From assembly GCA_903930505.1 (NCBI GenBank), contig CAIYYQ010000419.1, forward strand, positions 1 to 5,658: DNA of 5,658 bases, written 5' to 3'. Numbering within the stretch: position 1 is the stretch's first letter; each line of letters opens with the position of its first letter. Positions 1 through 5,632 of the stretch are shown here, one piece after another. The notes under the pieces were generated by a model that saw only the letters and a list, made by a program, of their open reading frames with translations, had not been told where the DNA came from and did no database searches. This DNA is from Methanobacteriota archaeon. Its GTDB lineage: Archaea; Thermoplasmatota; E2; DHVEG-1. The translations under genes and the position numbers were made by a program.

Positions 1-1296
1 CTCAAACGTTGGTTTGTCAGTTGGTGGTGACGACACCCCAAACGGGGCTTCCCCGTACCCAAACACCGATACCTCAACAAACTGTCCAGGTTTATGTCCT
101 AGTGGTTTTTTATCATCAAGCTCTATCTCAAACAAGGTATCTATTTCGCTGCGTTTTTCTGCACGTTTTATTGTCGCACTTCGAGGAACATGAAAAACTC
201 CTTTTTCCATAACATCTGTTTTTTGTTTAATAAAAAACCGATCTGTATCTTTTTCTGTGCCGAAATGCGCAAGATCATTAATTAGGTTACATGGATCTGC
301 GATATCTGGTAAACATGCGATACCACATCGACCACATCCCACACAGGCAACAAACCCATATCGCTCTGGAAGATAGTTGCCTTTTCTGAAGAATCGATGA
401 CGATATCGCTCTTTAACCTCCTCACGGAAGACTTCTCCGCTTCCTACTTTGGTGAAATCACGAAGCATACATCCATCCCAGGTTCGAATACGCTTTCCAT
501 CCTTTATATCCAAGGATACTTCATCACGGACATCGTAACAAAAACATGTAGGACACACCATGGTGCATGAGCTGCATTCCATGCATTTATCAGAGTTTTC
601 TTCCCACAGTGAATGATGGTAATTTGCAACTAGAGCTGATGACCATTGTTCCTTACTTAGTTTCACAGTTTGTTTGTATTTTAAGGATAAATTTGAGCGG
701 ATTTTTTTGATTTTGTCTTTTTCTTTACCGGTTATTTTCTCAGCTGTTGCATATTTTTCTAACAGTTGTTCTCCTTTTTTTGACCCAATAGTAACCGCAA
801 TTCGATCCCCGATATCTGTAAGCAACAAGTCAAAACCATCTTCAGTTACATGTGTATTCATGCTTGCAGCAAACGACCGAGACGACACCTTCTGAATATC
901 CGCACCGATAATAATAGCCTCATTTCGTCGCTTCTTATACAACGTATCTACCTGCGGGTCAAGATAATAGGTATCGGTTTGTTTCAACGCAATGATATCG
1001 TAAGGATGCACCCCGATGATAATAGGTGCATCTTCCTCTTTGTTTTGTGTCACATCAAAGGGTTTTTCAAGATTGTACTCCATCATTTTTTCATACTGCG
1101 GAAGAAAATATTTTTTCGGCGGAAGAATCGTCACATCATAATCCAATCTGAGATCCTTTGCAGCCTCCAATGGCCCAAAGACAAAATGGTTTCCTTTTGC
1201 TTTGACACCAACGACTGGTTGTTTTCCTTCATTTATCAGCCGATCGACAAACGATAAAAAATCTTTTTTTGAAAGTGTTTTTATGATGGGATTCAT
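1..1296 (-). CDS. hydB: Sulfhydrogenase-type 4Fe-4S beta subunit fused to FAD-binding gamma subunit (3' end cut off by window)
   Basis: Reading continues without a stop for 432 codons from the ATG at 1296 to the window edge. Residues 1-230 resemble the N-terminal domain of HydB/AsrA proteins, including a 'LPPKKYF' stretch and a 'GVHPYDI' segment. Two ferredoxin-like clusters follow: C238, C241, C244, C248 with a further C251 and C253, and C318, C321, C324, C328. Between them, 'WDGCM' (C276) matches the conserved region of this family. From about residue 355 the protein turns into an FAD/NAD(P)-reductase-type domain with 'PGQFVEV' (403-409) and 'GEAPFGVSS' (415-423), typical of HydG/AsrB. In known sulfhydrogenases (family knowledge) beta and gamma are separate proteins that pass electrons between NAD(P)H and the delta/alpha hydrogenase subunits. 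Here they appear joined. The delta and alpha genes, if present, would lie beyond the left edge. A sulfite- or sulfur-reductase partner is also possible. The start is supported by the archaeal ribosome binding site just upstream. Confidence 0.85.
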   Translation of the reverse strand, partial: MNPIIKTLSKKDFLSFVDRLINEGKQPVVGVKAKGNHFVFGPLEAAKDLRLDYDVTILPPKKYFLPQYEKMMEYNLEKPFDVTQNKEEDAPIIIGVHPYDIIALKQTDTYYLDPQVDTLYKKRRNEAIIIGADIQKVSSRSFAASMNTHVTEDGFDLLLTDIGDRIAVTIGSKKGEQLLEKYATAEKITGKEKDKIKKIRSNLSLKYKQTVKLSKEQWSSALVANYHHSLWEENSDKCMECSSCTMVCPTCFCYDVRDEVSLDIKDGKRIRTWDGCMLRDFTKVGSGEVFREEVKERYRHRFFRKGNYLPERYGFVACVGCGRCGIACLPDIADPCNLINDLAHFGTEKDTDRFFIKQKTDVMEKGVFHVPRSATIKRAEKRSEIDTLFEIELDDKKPLGHKPGQFVEVSVFGYGEAPFGVSSPPTDKPTFE

Positions 1297-1299
1297 TCA

Positions 1300-1306
1300 G
1301 ATCACC
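1300..1306 (-). promoter_or_regulatory. Ribosome binding site of the hydrogenase subunit gene
   Basis: GGTGATC on the minus strand lies 3 bases before the ATG at 1296. It is fully complementary to the usual 3' end of archaeal 16S rRNA (GATCACC), which decides the start codon. Confidence 0.75.
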
Positions 1307-1322
1307 TACAGTTTTTTTTTGG

Positions 1323-1331
1323 GTTGCGAAC
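1323..1331. promoter_or_regulatory. GTT-N3-AAC motif in the hydrogenase gene leader
   Basis: The sequence GTTGCGAAC is a GTT-N3-AAC dyad 27 bases upstream of the hydrogenase-type start codon, next to a second small dyad, GAACTGTTC, at 1328-1336. GTTn3AAC is the core of the SurR sulfur-response operator known in Thermococcales, but the downstream n5-GTT extension is absent. A chance match is quite possible. Confidence 0.2.
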
Positions 1332-1364
1332 TGTTCATACACACCAATTGTAACGTGTAGAATA

Positions 1365-1415
1365 CAGTATAACCCCATCAGACCGTGAACAACAGTGTTG
1401 ATTTAACCTTTTCCG
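1365..1415 (-). promoter_or_regulatory. Candidate promoter(s) for the hydrogenase subunit gene
   Basis: The 136-base gap between the malic enzyme stop and this gene holds two weak TATA-like sites on the minus strand. One is GGTTAAAT preceded by a purine-rich CGGAAAA stretch that could serve as a BRE (1401-1415). The other is TTATACTG (1365-1372). Either would give a leader of about 50-90 bases. No clear T-rich terminator separates the malic enzyme gene from this region, so read-through is also possible. Confidence 0.3.
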
Positions 1416-1432
1416 TTTTCTAAAACATGTCC

Positions 1433-2782
1433 TTATTTTGGGGGTTTGCGGATGAAGTTGTTCTCCATCATCACCTTGGTCTGATCACGTGCTCTACGAA
1501 TAATGGATTCTGCATGCTCATACAACTCATGCTTTGAGGGTTTCAATCGCGCGATGCCTTGCTCTATCGCTTTCATAGCAACCGCGACTGCTTCCCTGGG
1601 AAACACCTCCCAGTTGTCCATCGTCGGAACAATATACTCATCATTCAAGCCATCGTCTTCTGCGGTTTTCGCAAGCTCCTTAGCTGCGGCGATACACATC
1701 TCATCAGTGATTGTCTCAGCTCTCACATCTAATGTTCCTCGGAAAATCCCAGGAAACCCAAGGGAATTGTTGATTTGGTTTGGAAAATCAGATCTACCTG
1801 TTGCAATAATTCGTGCACCCGCTTCTTTTGCCTCCCACGGCCAAATCTCAGGAACCGGGTTAGCTGTTGCAAACACAATGGAATCATCAGCCATCGTGGA
1901 CACCCATTCTTTTTTAATGGTTCCAGGACCAGGTTTACTCGCAGCAATACAGATATCCGTATTTCGCAATGCCCCCTCAATCGCACCGGTGCGTCCTTCA
2001 GCATTGGATTTCAGACACATGTTCCATTTCTCAGAATTATAGTCTTTTTCTTTCTCCAAATCTTTTCTTGAGGAATGAAGAATTCCTTTGCTATCAGCCA
2101 TGATAATGTTTTTTTGTTTCACACCTGCAGCAATGAGCACGCGGGCGATCGCGATATTTGCAGCACCTGCACCAACCATAGAAACTAATGCAGTATCCAT
2201 TGGTTTTCCAACGATTTTTAATGCATTGATCGCACCAGCAGTAACGATTGTTGCGGTTCCTTGTTGATCGTCATGCCAAACCGGGATATCCATCTCATTT
2301 CTGAGTCTATTAAGAATCGTAAAACATTTTGGTTTTTCTATGTCTTCAAGATTAATGCCGCCGAAACTAGGTTTCAGCCATTTCACAGCCTTGATGATCT
2401 CCTCAGGGTCTTTCGTATCAAGACATATCGGATACGCATCCACACCACCAAGATATTTGAACAACAAGGATTTCCCCTCCATAACCGGGAGACCTGCCTC
2501 TGGGCCGATATCACCAAGGCCAAGGACTCTTGTACAGTCACTGACTACTGCGACCGTATTCCATTTATTGGTGTACTCGTAGACTTTCAAAGGGTTTTTC
2601 TGGATTTCTTTACAGGGTTCTGCGACACCAGGAGTGTACCAGATCGCAAAATCATTAAAATCACGGATTGCGCATTTCGGAGTTATCTCTATTTTTCCTC
2701 TGTAAAACGGATGAAGAATCATTGCGTCTTTCGCGGGTTTATAAGCTTTTTCAAGGAGTTGCTTTTCATTTTTTTGACTCAT
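1433..2782 (-). CDS. mae: NAD(P)-dependent malic enzyme (oxaloacetate-decarboxylating), short form
   Basis: This 449-residue protein oxidatively decarboxylates malate to pyruvate and CO2 with production of NAD(P)H, linking C4 acids to pyruvate in the cytoplasm. The N-terminal malic domain carries 'WYTPGVAEPCKEI' (48-60) with the catalytic Tyr49, 'LGLGDIGPEAG' (87-97) and 'MEGKSLLFK' (101-109) with the probable catalytic Lys104. Likely divalent metal ligands are E146 and D147 ('LEDI') and the aspartates of 'HDDQQGTAT' (170-178). The Rossmann NAD-binding domain shows 'GAGAAN' (204-209), and 'TANPVPE' (306-312) is the conserved Asn loop near the active site. The length matches the short bacterial/archaeal form, and no key residue is missing. 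D230 after the second Rossmann strand is compatible with NAD, but cofactor choice cannot be settled by eye. The start is fixed by a strong ribosome binding site and a well-placed TATA box, so the gene is probably transcribed on its own. Confidence 0.96.
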   Translation of the reverse strand: MSQKNEKQLLEKAYKPAKDAMILHPFYRGKIEITPKCAIRDFNDFAIWYTPGVAEPCKEIQKNPLKVYEYTNKWNTVAVVSDCTRVLGLGDIGPEAGLPVMEGKSLLFKYLGGVDAYPICLDTKDPEEIIKAVKWLKPSFGGINLEDIEKPKCFTILNRLRNEMDIPVWHDDQQGTATIVTAGAINALKIVGKPMDTALVSMVGAGAANIAIARVLIAAGVKQKNIIMADSKGILHSSRKDLEKEKDYNSEKWNMCLKSNAEGRTGAIEGALRNTDICIAASKPGPGTIKKEWVSTMADDSIVFATANPVPEIWPWEAKEAGARIIATGRSDFPNQINNSLGFPGIFRGTLDVRAETITDEMCIAAAKELAKTAEDDGLNDEYIVPTMDNWEVFPREAVAVAMKAIEQGIARLKPSKHELYEHAESIIRRARDQTKVMMENNFIRKPPK

Positions 2783-2790
2783 AGAAGGAT

Positions 2791-2796
2791 TCCTCC
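2791..2796 (-). promoter_or_regulatory. Ribosome binding site of malic enzyme gene
   Basis: GGAGGA on the minus strand ends 8 bases before the ATG at 2782. This supports that start over internal methionines. Confidence 0.8.
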
Positions 2797-2824
2797 GAAT
2801 AACTAGGTGTGGGTATCGGTTTTT

Positions 2825-2833
2825 CCTATATTA
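2825..2833 (-). promoter_or_regulatory. TATA box of malic enzyme promoter
   Basis: TAATATAGG on the minus strand is centred about 47 bases before the start codon. With the usual archaeal spacing, transcription would start near 2803, leaving a leader of about 20 bases that just contains the ribosome binding site. Confidence 0.5.
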
Positions 2834-2849
2834 CTGTTTACATCAGGAG

Positions 2850-2885
2850 AAAAAAAATGTTCATAGAAACAAAAGAGAAAAAAAA
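2850..2885 (-). terminator. T-rich terminator of the two-small-gene unit
   Basis: On the minus strand, two runs of eight T (2878-2885 and 2850-2857), with further T-rich sequence between them, begin a few bases after the stop of the 27-codon gene. Archaeal transcription ends typically at such tracts. The malic enzyme promoter follows immediately, so this tract insulates the two units. Confidence 0.6.
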
Positions 2886-2891
2886 TGATGT

Positions 2892-2975
2892 TTAAACAAT
2901 ATTAACCCAGAAGATTGGGATTTCTTTCGGGATGAGTTTCTTGTTTTTCTTATTAGAGATATGTTCAGTGGTCAT
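2892..2975 (-). CDS. Small hypothetical protein, 27 residues
   Basis: A short reading frame starts with 'MTTEHISNKK', is lysine-rich in the middle, and ends in the hydrophobic 'IPIFWVNIV'. I do not recognise it. Support comes from context. GGGAGG (2985-2990) lies 9 bases upstream, inside the last codons of the preceding small gene, and the start codon follows that gene's stop after only 4 bases, which suggests translational coupling. T-rich terminator sequence follows the stop directly. It lies in a different frame from its neighbour, and each has its own ribosome binding site, so a simple frameshifted remnant is less likely but not excluded. It has no transmembrane segment or known motif. 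Coding status needs ribosome profiling or conservation. Confidence 0.45.
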   Translation of the reverse strand: MTTEHISNKKNKKLIPKEIPIFWVNIV

Positions 2976-2979
2976 GGTT

Positions 2980-3105
2980 TTACGCCTCCCTAACTTTTAA
3001 ACCAAGGACTCGAGCACGGTTTCCAACAACAAGCGACTTTGTAATGAATTCAATTTCCTTAGCCTCTTCCGGCGTTGATATTTGCCCAACAATCATCATT
3101 ACCAT
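2980..3105 (-). CDS. Small hypothetical protein, 41 residues
   Basis: The frame starts 'MVMMIVGQISTPEEAKEIE' and ends 'ARVLGLKVREA'. It has a hydrophobic start, a charged helix-like middle (residues 11-20) and a basic end, with no Cys pair and no clear membrane segment. I do not recognise the family. A ribosome binding site, GAGGAGTGAT (3111-3120), sits 5 bases before the ATG and matches the archaeal consensus except for one missing G. In-frame ATGs at codons 3 and 4 are further from it, so the first ATG is preferred. A TATA box and a GTAC-rich dyad lie about 55-100 bases upstream, and a second tiny gene follows 4 bases after the stop. Together these look like a deliberate, independently regulated two-gene transcript rather than random sequence. 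Confidence 0.55.
   Translation of the reverse strand: MVMMIVGQISTPEEAKEIEFITKSLVVGNRARVLGLKVREA
2985..2990 (-). promoter_or_regulatory. Ribosome binding site of the 27-residue gene
   Basis: GGGAGG on the minus strand lies 9 bases before the ATG at 2975 and overlaps the final codons of the 41-residue gene. Confidence 0.5.
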
Positions 3106-3110
3106 TTTTT

Positions 3111-3120
3111 ATCACTCCTC
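3111..3120 (-). promoter_or_regulatory. Ribosome binding site of the 41-residue gene
   Basis: GAGGAGTGAT on the minus strand lies 5 bases before the ATG at 3105. It is close to the archaeal consensus GGAGGTGATC and is the main evidence that this short frame is translated. Confidence 0.6.
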
Positions 3121-3158
3121 ACTCCTTATTCTGTTATTTTGCTTATTAACGACTTGTT

Positions 3159-3193
3159 GTACAACTCGTACCCGGGTTCTGTACAGTTGGTAC
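3159..3193. promoter_or_regulatory. GTAC-rich inverted repeat, probable operator of the small-gene unit
   Basis: On the minus strand the arms are GTACCAACTGTAC and GTACGAGTTGTAC, separated by 9 bases. They pair over about 12 positions with a single-base bulge on each side. Read on the plus strand the same block is also a direct repeat of TGTACA-N4-GTACC with a 22-base period, about two helical turns. It lies just downstream of a TATA box, around the expected transcription start. That fits a repressor operator, though a leader RNA hairpin is an alternative. Confidence 0.55.
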
Positions 3194-3203
3194 CAAAAAA
3201 TAT
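3174..3203. repeat. Dispersed promoter element, copy 1
   Basis: GGGTTCTGTACAGTTG, followed by one variable base, TACC, an A-run and TAT, recurs at 5604-5632 with very few changes. This copy overlaps the right half of the inverted repeat at 3159-3193 and abuts the TATA box of the small-gene unit. Confidence 0.7.
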
Positions 3204-3207
3204 TTAT
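3197..3207 (-). promoter_or_regulatory. TATA box of the small-gene unit
   Basis: CATAAATATTT on the minus strand is a good archaeal TATA-like sequence. Transcription would begin near 3177, inside the GTAC-rich dyad, giving a leader of about 70 bases before the 41-residue gene. Confidence 0.5.
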
Positions 3208-3227
3208 GAAAACAAACTACGATACTA

Positions 3228-3277
3228 AAACGATTAAAAAAATAAGGAAAAAAAGAGGAGGTGGAATGAAATCCACC
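3228..3277 (-). terminator. Hairpin and T-rich terminator after the secreted protein gene
   Basis: A 6-base stem GGTGGA/TCCACC with a 6-base loop (3260-3277) lies 14 bases past the stop at 3292. On the minus strand it is followed by runs of seven T at 3248-3254 and about 3235-3241. A T-run also flanks the stem on the plus-strand side (about 3283-3289), so it could act in both directions, although no plus-strand gene arrives here. Confidence 0.6.
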
Positions 3278-3291
3278 AACACTTTTTTTGT

Positions 3292-5499
3292 TTATCCCCA
3301 GGGTTGCATTAATGGATAATTGTCTTGGTTGTTTCCTTGCCCTGGAATGATGTAGGGTGTATCCCCGATTCCATCTCCATTTGCATCGACACCAGTGTAG
3401 TCGCTCCAGTAGTTTCCACCACTGTGGTATCCATTATCCCAGATGTTAGGGTCACTTGAGAATGCTTGGAGGATTCGACTGTTGATGATGTTGTTGTGGA
3501 AGATGGCATTATCTGGTGCATCGTGGACGAGGTGGATGCCGGTGTACCCACTGTCGCTGATGGTGTTTCTTGAAATTTCGTTATTGCTGGAATATTCGAG
3601 GAGGAGGCCCATCTGTGTACAGCCAACCATGGTGTTCAATTCAATAGTGTCGAAATTCGAGAATTCAAGGTCAATCCCGAAGGTGCAACCGAGGATCTTC
3701 ATGCCGTAAACGGAGACATTATTTGCATGATCTATCATGATCCCTGAGGAGAACGAGCCAGCGTTGCTCAGTGTCATGTCATCGATGAGGACGTCACTTG
3801 CGGTAATCCTTATAATTGTTCCTTGATGATTGCCATCGATGAAGACCGTGTCCTTGCATTGTCCATCGAGAATGAGTGGTTTGCTGATTATGATTGGTTC
3901 ATAATAGGTTCCGCTGTGGACGAAAACAGTACCACCTGAGGCGACCGTATATATCGCTGTCTGAATGCTTGTAAAATGGTCATAACCCCATCCCGGGGTG
4001 TTGTGATTGCAGTCGTCGTCGACTTCGACGTATATCGGTGCGGGCAGGTCGCTGTTGAGGACCAGGATAGTTCCTTCTGCTTCCCGATATCCTTGTTTTT
4101 CCGCATGGATGCCATTCCAGGTATCATAGAGCACATAGGGTGCTTGGAGATAGACGGTTCCATTGTCGCTAGTCATAAAACTATCGTACCCCCAGTATAC
4201 TGTTGCGCCTGCGATAGGGGTGTTTTCTGCGTAAACACCCACCATGAAGATGCTGCCTTCTATAACGCTTGATGGGAGGTACAGCATAAGCTGGGAAATG
4301 TTTTCATCACGGACAAGGATTGAGCCGATTGCTGAGAGGTATCCTTCTTTATCAGCCCTGATCTCAAAGGATGTATCGCCGGTCACGCAGGGGGCGGTGA
4401 TTTCAACAGTCCCGTTCGAGTCAGTATAATACGTGTGGTTAATCCAGGTGACAATAGCGTTTGTTATAGGTCCTCTTAAGGAATAGACGGCGATGGTAAA
4501 GTTGATACCTTCCAACACCGACTGCGGAATCTCCAGTTGTAAATGTTCGTTGCCTTCATCGAGGATGAGGATGAGTCCGGATGCATCGCAGTACCCATCT
4601 TTGTGCGCGTAGATCCCCATATAAGTATCATAGCTGACGAGGGGTGCCTGAAGTTCGACGGTCCCGTTAGCATTGGTGAGGTAGCTGCCGTTCAACCAAT
4701 ACACAGTTGCATATGCAATAGGTACTGTGATATTTTCATTACCTAAGATATAGACACCTATAATGAACTCTCTACCCTCAGGCATAGACGATGGAATCGC
4801 TAACATCAACTGAGGCGGATCAGCATCAAGCACTGTGATGTATGCAACTCCGGAGAGATATCCGGACTTCATTGCACCCATTTCATACACTGTGTCCTCA
4901 TTAACTTGAGGTGCTGTAATAATAACTGTTCCATTAGGTCCAGTAGTTCCCCCTCCAAAGTAAAGATCACCGGAACGGAAACCTACTCGGACTCCTCCCA
5001 CAGGAATCCCACTTGTATCATGAACATAAGCTACGAAATCTTCGTTTTCATGGACCTGAGAAGGAACCACAAGAACTAACTGAGGAAGCTGGTTGAGAAT
5101 GAGAATTCGACCAACTGCATCTTGGTAACCTTTCTTTGTTGCACGAATCTGGAAATAGATATCAGCATTGACTAAAGGAGCAGTAAGCGTTACTCTTCCT
5201 GTTGAATCAGTCACATATGTTCCATTCACCCACAACACTGTAGCACCTGAAACAGGTATTGAAATATTTCCATATCCCAAAACATAAACACCAACAACAA
5301 ACTCTCTACCCTCAAGCATAGACGATGGAATCGCCAATCTCAACTGCATTAGCTGAGGAACGGGTTGAGGAACAGGTTTTTGTTCGATAGAAGTCAACGA
5401 TACTGGTTTTAAAGCTTGTATTGAAATTATTGTTGTCGATAGCAGTATGAATGCTAAGGTCATCACCAGCGTCTTTTTTATTGTGTTTTTCTTGTTCAT
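3292..5499 (-). CDS. Secreted protein with five Ig-like repeats and a NosD-type right-handed beta-helix
   Basis: The 735-residue product begins with a signal peptide: basic 'MNKKNTIKK', a hydrophobic core at about 10-27, and probable cleavage near 'IQA' (27-29). A short Pro/Gln-rich linker (40-50) follows. Five beta-sandwich-like repeats of about 80-90 residues lie at about 52-138, 140-226, 230-316, 320-398 and 403-482. Each starts like 'LxLxIPSSxxEG', has 'GTV.L.AP' in the middle, and ends with 'GY..A.G.ILIL'. Residues 488-735 form a parallel beta-helix (PbH1/NosD-like), opening with 'SIQTAI' and ending with the stereotyped 'GGNYWSDYTG' (694-703) and the Asp-rich, calcium-loop-like 'DANGDGIGD' (705-713). 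About twelve N-glycosylation sequons are visible (for example N78, N92, N278, N446), as expected for an archaeal surface protein. No C-terminal membrane anchor or sorting signal is seen, so it is probably released or bound non-covalently. The role may be adhesion or polysaccharide binding; no enzyme residues can be assigned. The start is set by a GGTGA ribosome binding site. Confidence 0.9.
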   Translation of the reverse strand: MNKKNTIKKTLVMTLAFILLSTTIISIQALKPVSLTSIEQKPVPQPVPQLMQLRLAIPSSMLEGREFVVGVYVLGYGNISIPVSGATVLWVNGTYVTDSTGRVTLTAPLVNADIYFQIRATKKGYQDAVGRILILNQLPQLVLVVPSQVHENEDFVAYVHDTSGIPVGGVRVGFRSGDLYFGGGTTGPNGTVIITAPQVNEDTVYEMGAMKSGYLSGVAYITVLDADPPQLMLAIPSSMPEGREFIIGVYILGNENITVPIAYATVYWLNGSYLTNANGTVELQAPLVSYDTYMGIYAHKDGYCDASGLILILDEGNEHLQLEIPQSVLEGINFTIAVYSLRGPITNAIVTWINHTYYTDSNGTVEITAPCVTGDTSFEIRADKEGYLSAIGSILVRDENISQLMLYLPSSVIEGSIFMVGVYAENTPIAGATVYWGYDSFMTSDNGTVYLQAPYVLYDTWNGIHAEKQGYREAEGTILVLNSDLPAPIYVEVDDDCNHNTPGWGYDHFTSIQTAIYTVASGGTVFVHSGTYYEPIIISKPLILDGQCKDTVFIDGNHQGTIIRITASDVLIDDMTLSNAGSFSSGIMIDHANNVSVYGMKILGCTFGIDLEFSNFDTIELNTMVGCTQMGLLLEYSSNNEISRNTISDSGYTGIHLVHDAPDNAIFHNNIINSRILQAFSSDPNIWDNGYHSGGNYWSDYTGVDANGDGIGDTPYIIPGQGNNQDNYPLMQPWG
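4766..4803 (-). repeat. Near-identical 38-base segment (start of Ig repeat 3)
   Basis: Matches 5300-5337 with only 2 differences in 38 bases, at a distance of 534 bases (178 codons). The match is closer than the rest of the two repeats, pointing to a recent duplication or gene conversion. Confidence 0.85.
5300..5337 (-). repeat. Near-identical 38-base segment (start of Ig repeat 1)
   Basis: Partner of 4766-4803, with 36 of 38 bases the same. It encodes the 'AIPSSMLEGREF' opening of repeat 1. Confidence 0.85.
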
Positions 5500-5505
5500 T
5501 TTTTT

Positions 5506-5510
5506 TCACC
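5506..5510 (-). promoter_or_regulatory. Ribosome binding site of the secreted protein gene
   Basis: GGTGA on the minus strand lies 6 bases before the ATG at 5499. Upstream ATGs nearby are in another frame, so this site fixes the start and the signal peptide. Confidence 0.65.
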
Positions 5511-5550
5511 ATTTTCATATTATTTTTATATACCATAGTTTTATTTTTAA

Positions 5551-5559
5551 GTATAAATA
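5551..5559 (-). promoter_or_regulatory. Proximal TATA box of the secreted protein gene
   Basis: TATTTATAC on the minus strand would place the transcription start near 5529, giving a leader of about 30 bases. Another TATA-like stretch (TATATAAAAATA, 5521-5532) is too close to the start codon to fit with the ribosome binding site. Confidence 0.45.
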
Positions 5560-5603
5560 CTTTATTTGAAAAAAACTTACTAAAAAATACGTCCTAACGG
5601 GAG

Positions 5604-5632
5604 GGGTTCTGTACAGTTGTTACCGAAAATAT
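5604..5632. repeat. Dispersed promoter element, copy 2, with a possible distal TATA box
   Basis: GGGTTCTGTACAGTTG, then T, TACC, G, an A-run and TAT, repeats 3174-3203. As at copy 1, the minus strand has a TATA-like sequence (TTATATTTT) directly upstream of the element. Only one half of the dyad seen at 3159-3193 is present. It lies about 105 bases before the secreted protein start, so it may be a distal promoter or an upstream regulator site. Confidence 0.6.

Larger units (their letters stand above)
4054..5346 (-). repeat. Array of five Ig-like domain repeats within the secreted protein gene
   Basis: Five coding repeats of about 240-270 bases. Repeats 1 and 3 are the most similar and lie exactly 178 codons apart, so the array probably grew by duplicating a two-domain block. 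Repeat 2 is the most divergent and lacks the 'IPSS..EGREF' form. Confidence 0.8.

Noticed and set aside
674..1257. Plus-strand frames opposite the hydrogenase-type gene
   Set aside because: The minus-strand frame is unbroken with diagnostic cysteine motifs. The plus-strand frames have arbitrary composition.
1503..2806. Long plus-strand reading frames opposite the malic enzyme gene (for example 1503-2042 and 2261-2806)
   Set aside because: They are antisense shadows of a clearly conserved gene. They show no recognisable protein features and no ribosome binding site.
3044..3319. Plus-strand 91-codon frame with a hydrophobic start resembling a membrane protein
   Set aside because: It has no ribosome binding site, lies antisense to the small gene, and runs through the operator dyad and the terminator hairpin. 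Its hydrophobic look comes from T-rich sequence.
3266..3319. Plus-strand 17-codon frame preceded by AGGAGGTG, a very good Shine-Dalgarno match
   Set aside because: The match is only 2 bases from the ATG, which is too close, and both lie in the terminator stem. The frame overlaps the end of the secreted protein gene.
4054..5346. Repeat array considered as a CRISPR or noncoding tandem repeat
   Set aside because: The repeats are in-frame protein domains of about 80-90 residues with diverged DNA. There are no short identical repeats with unique spacers.
5312..5536. Minus-strand 74-codon frame starting upstream of the secreted protein
   Set aside because: It overlaps the signal peptide region in another frame and lacks its own ribosome binding site. 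The secreted protein frame has a clear signal peptide and domain repeats.
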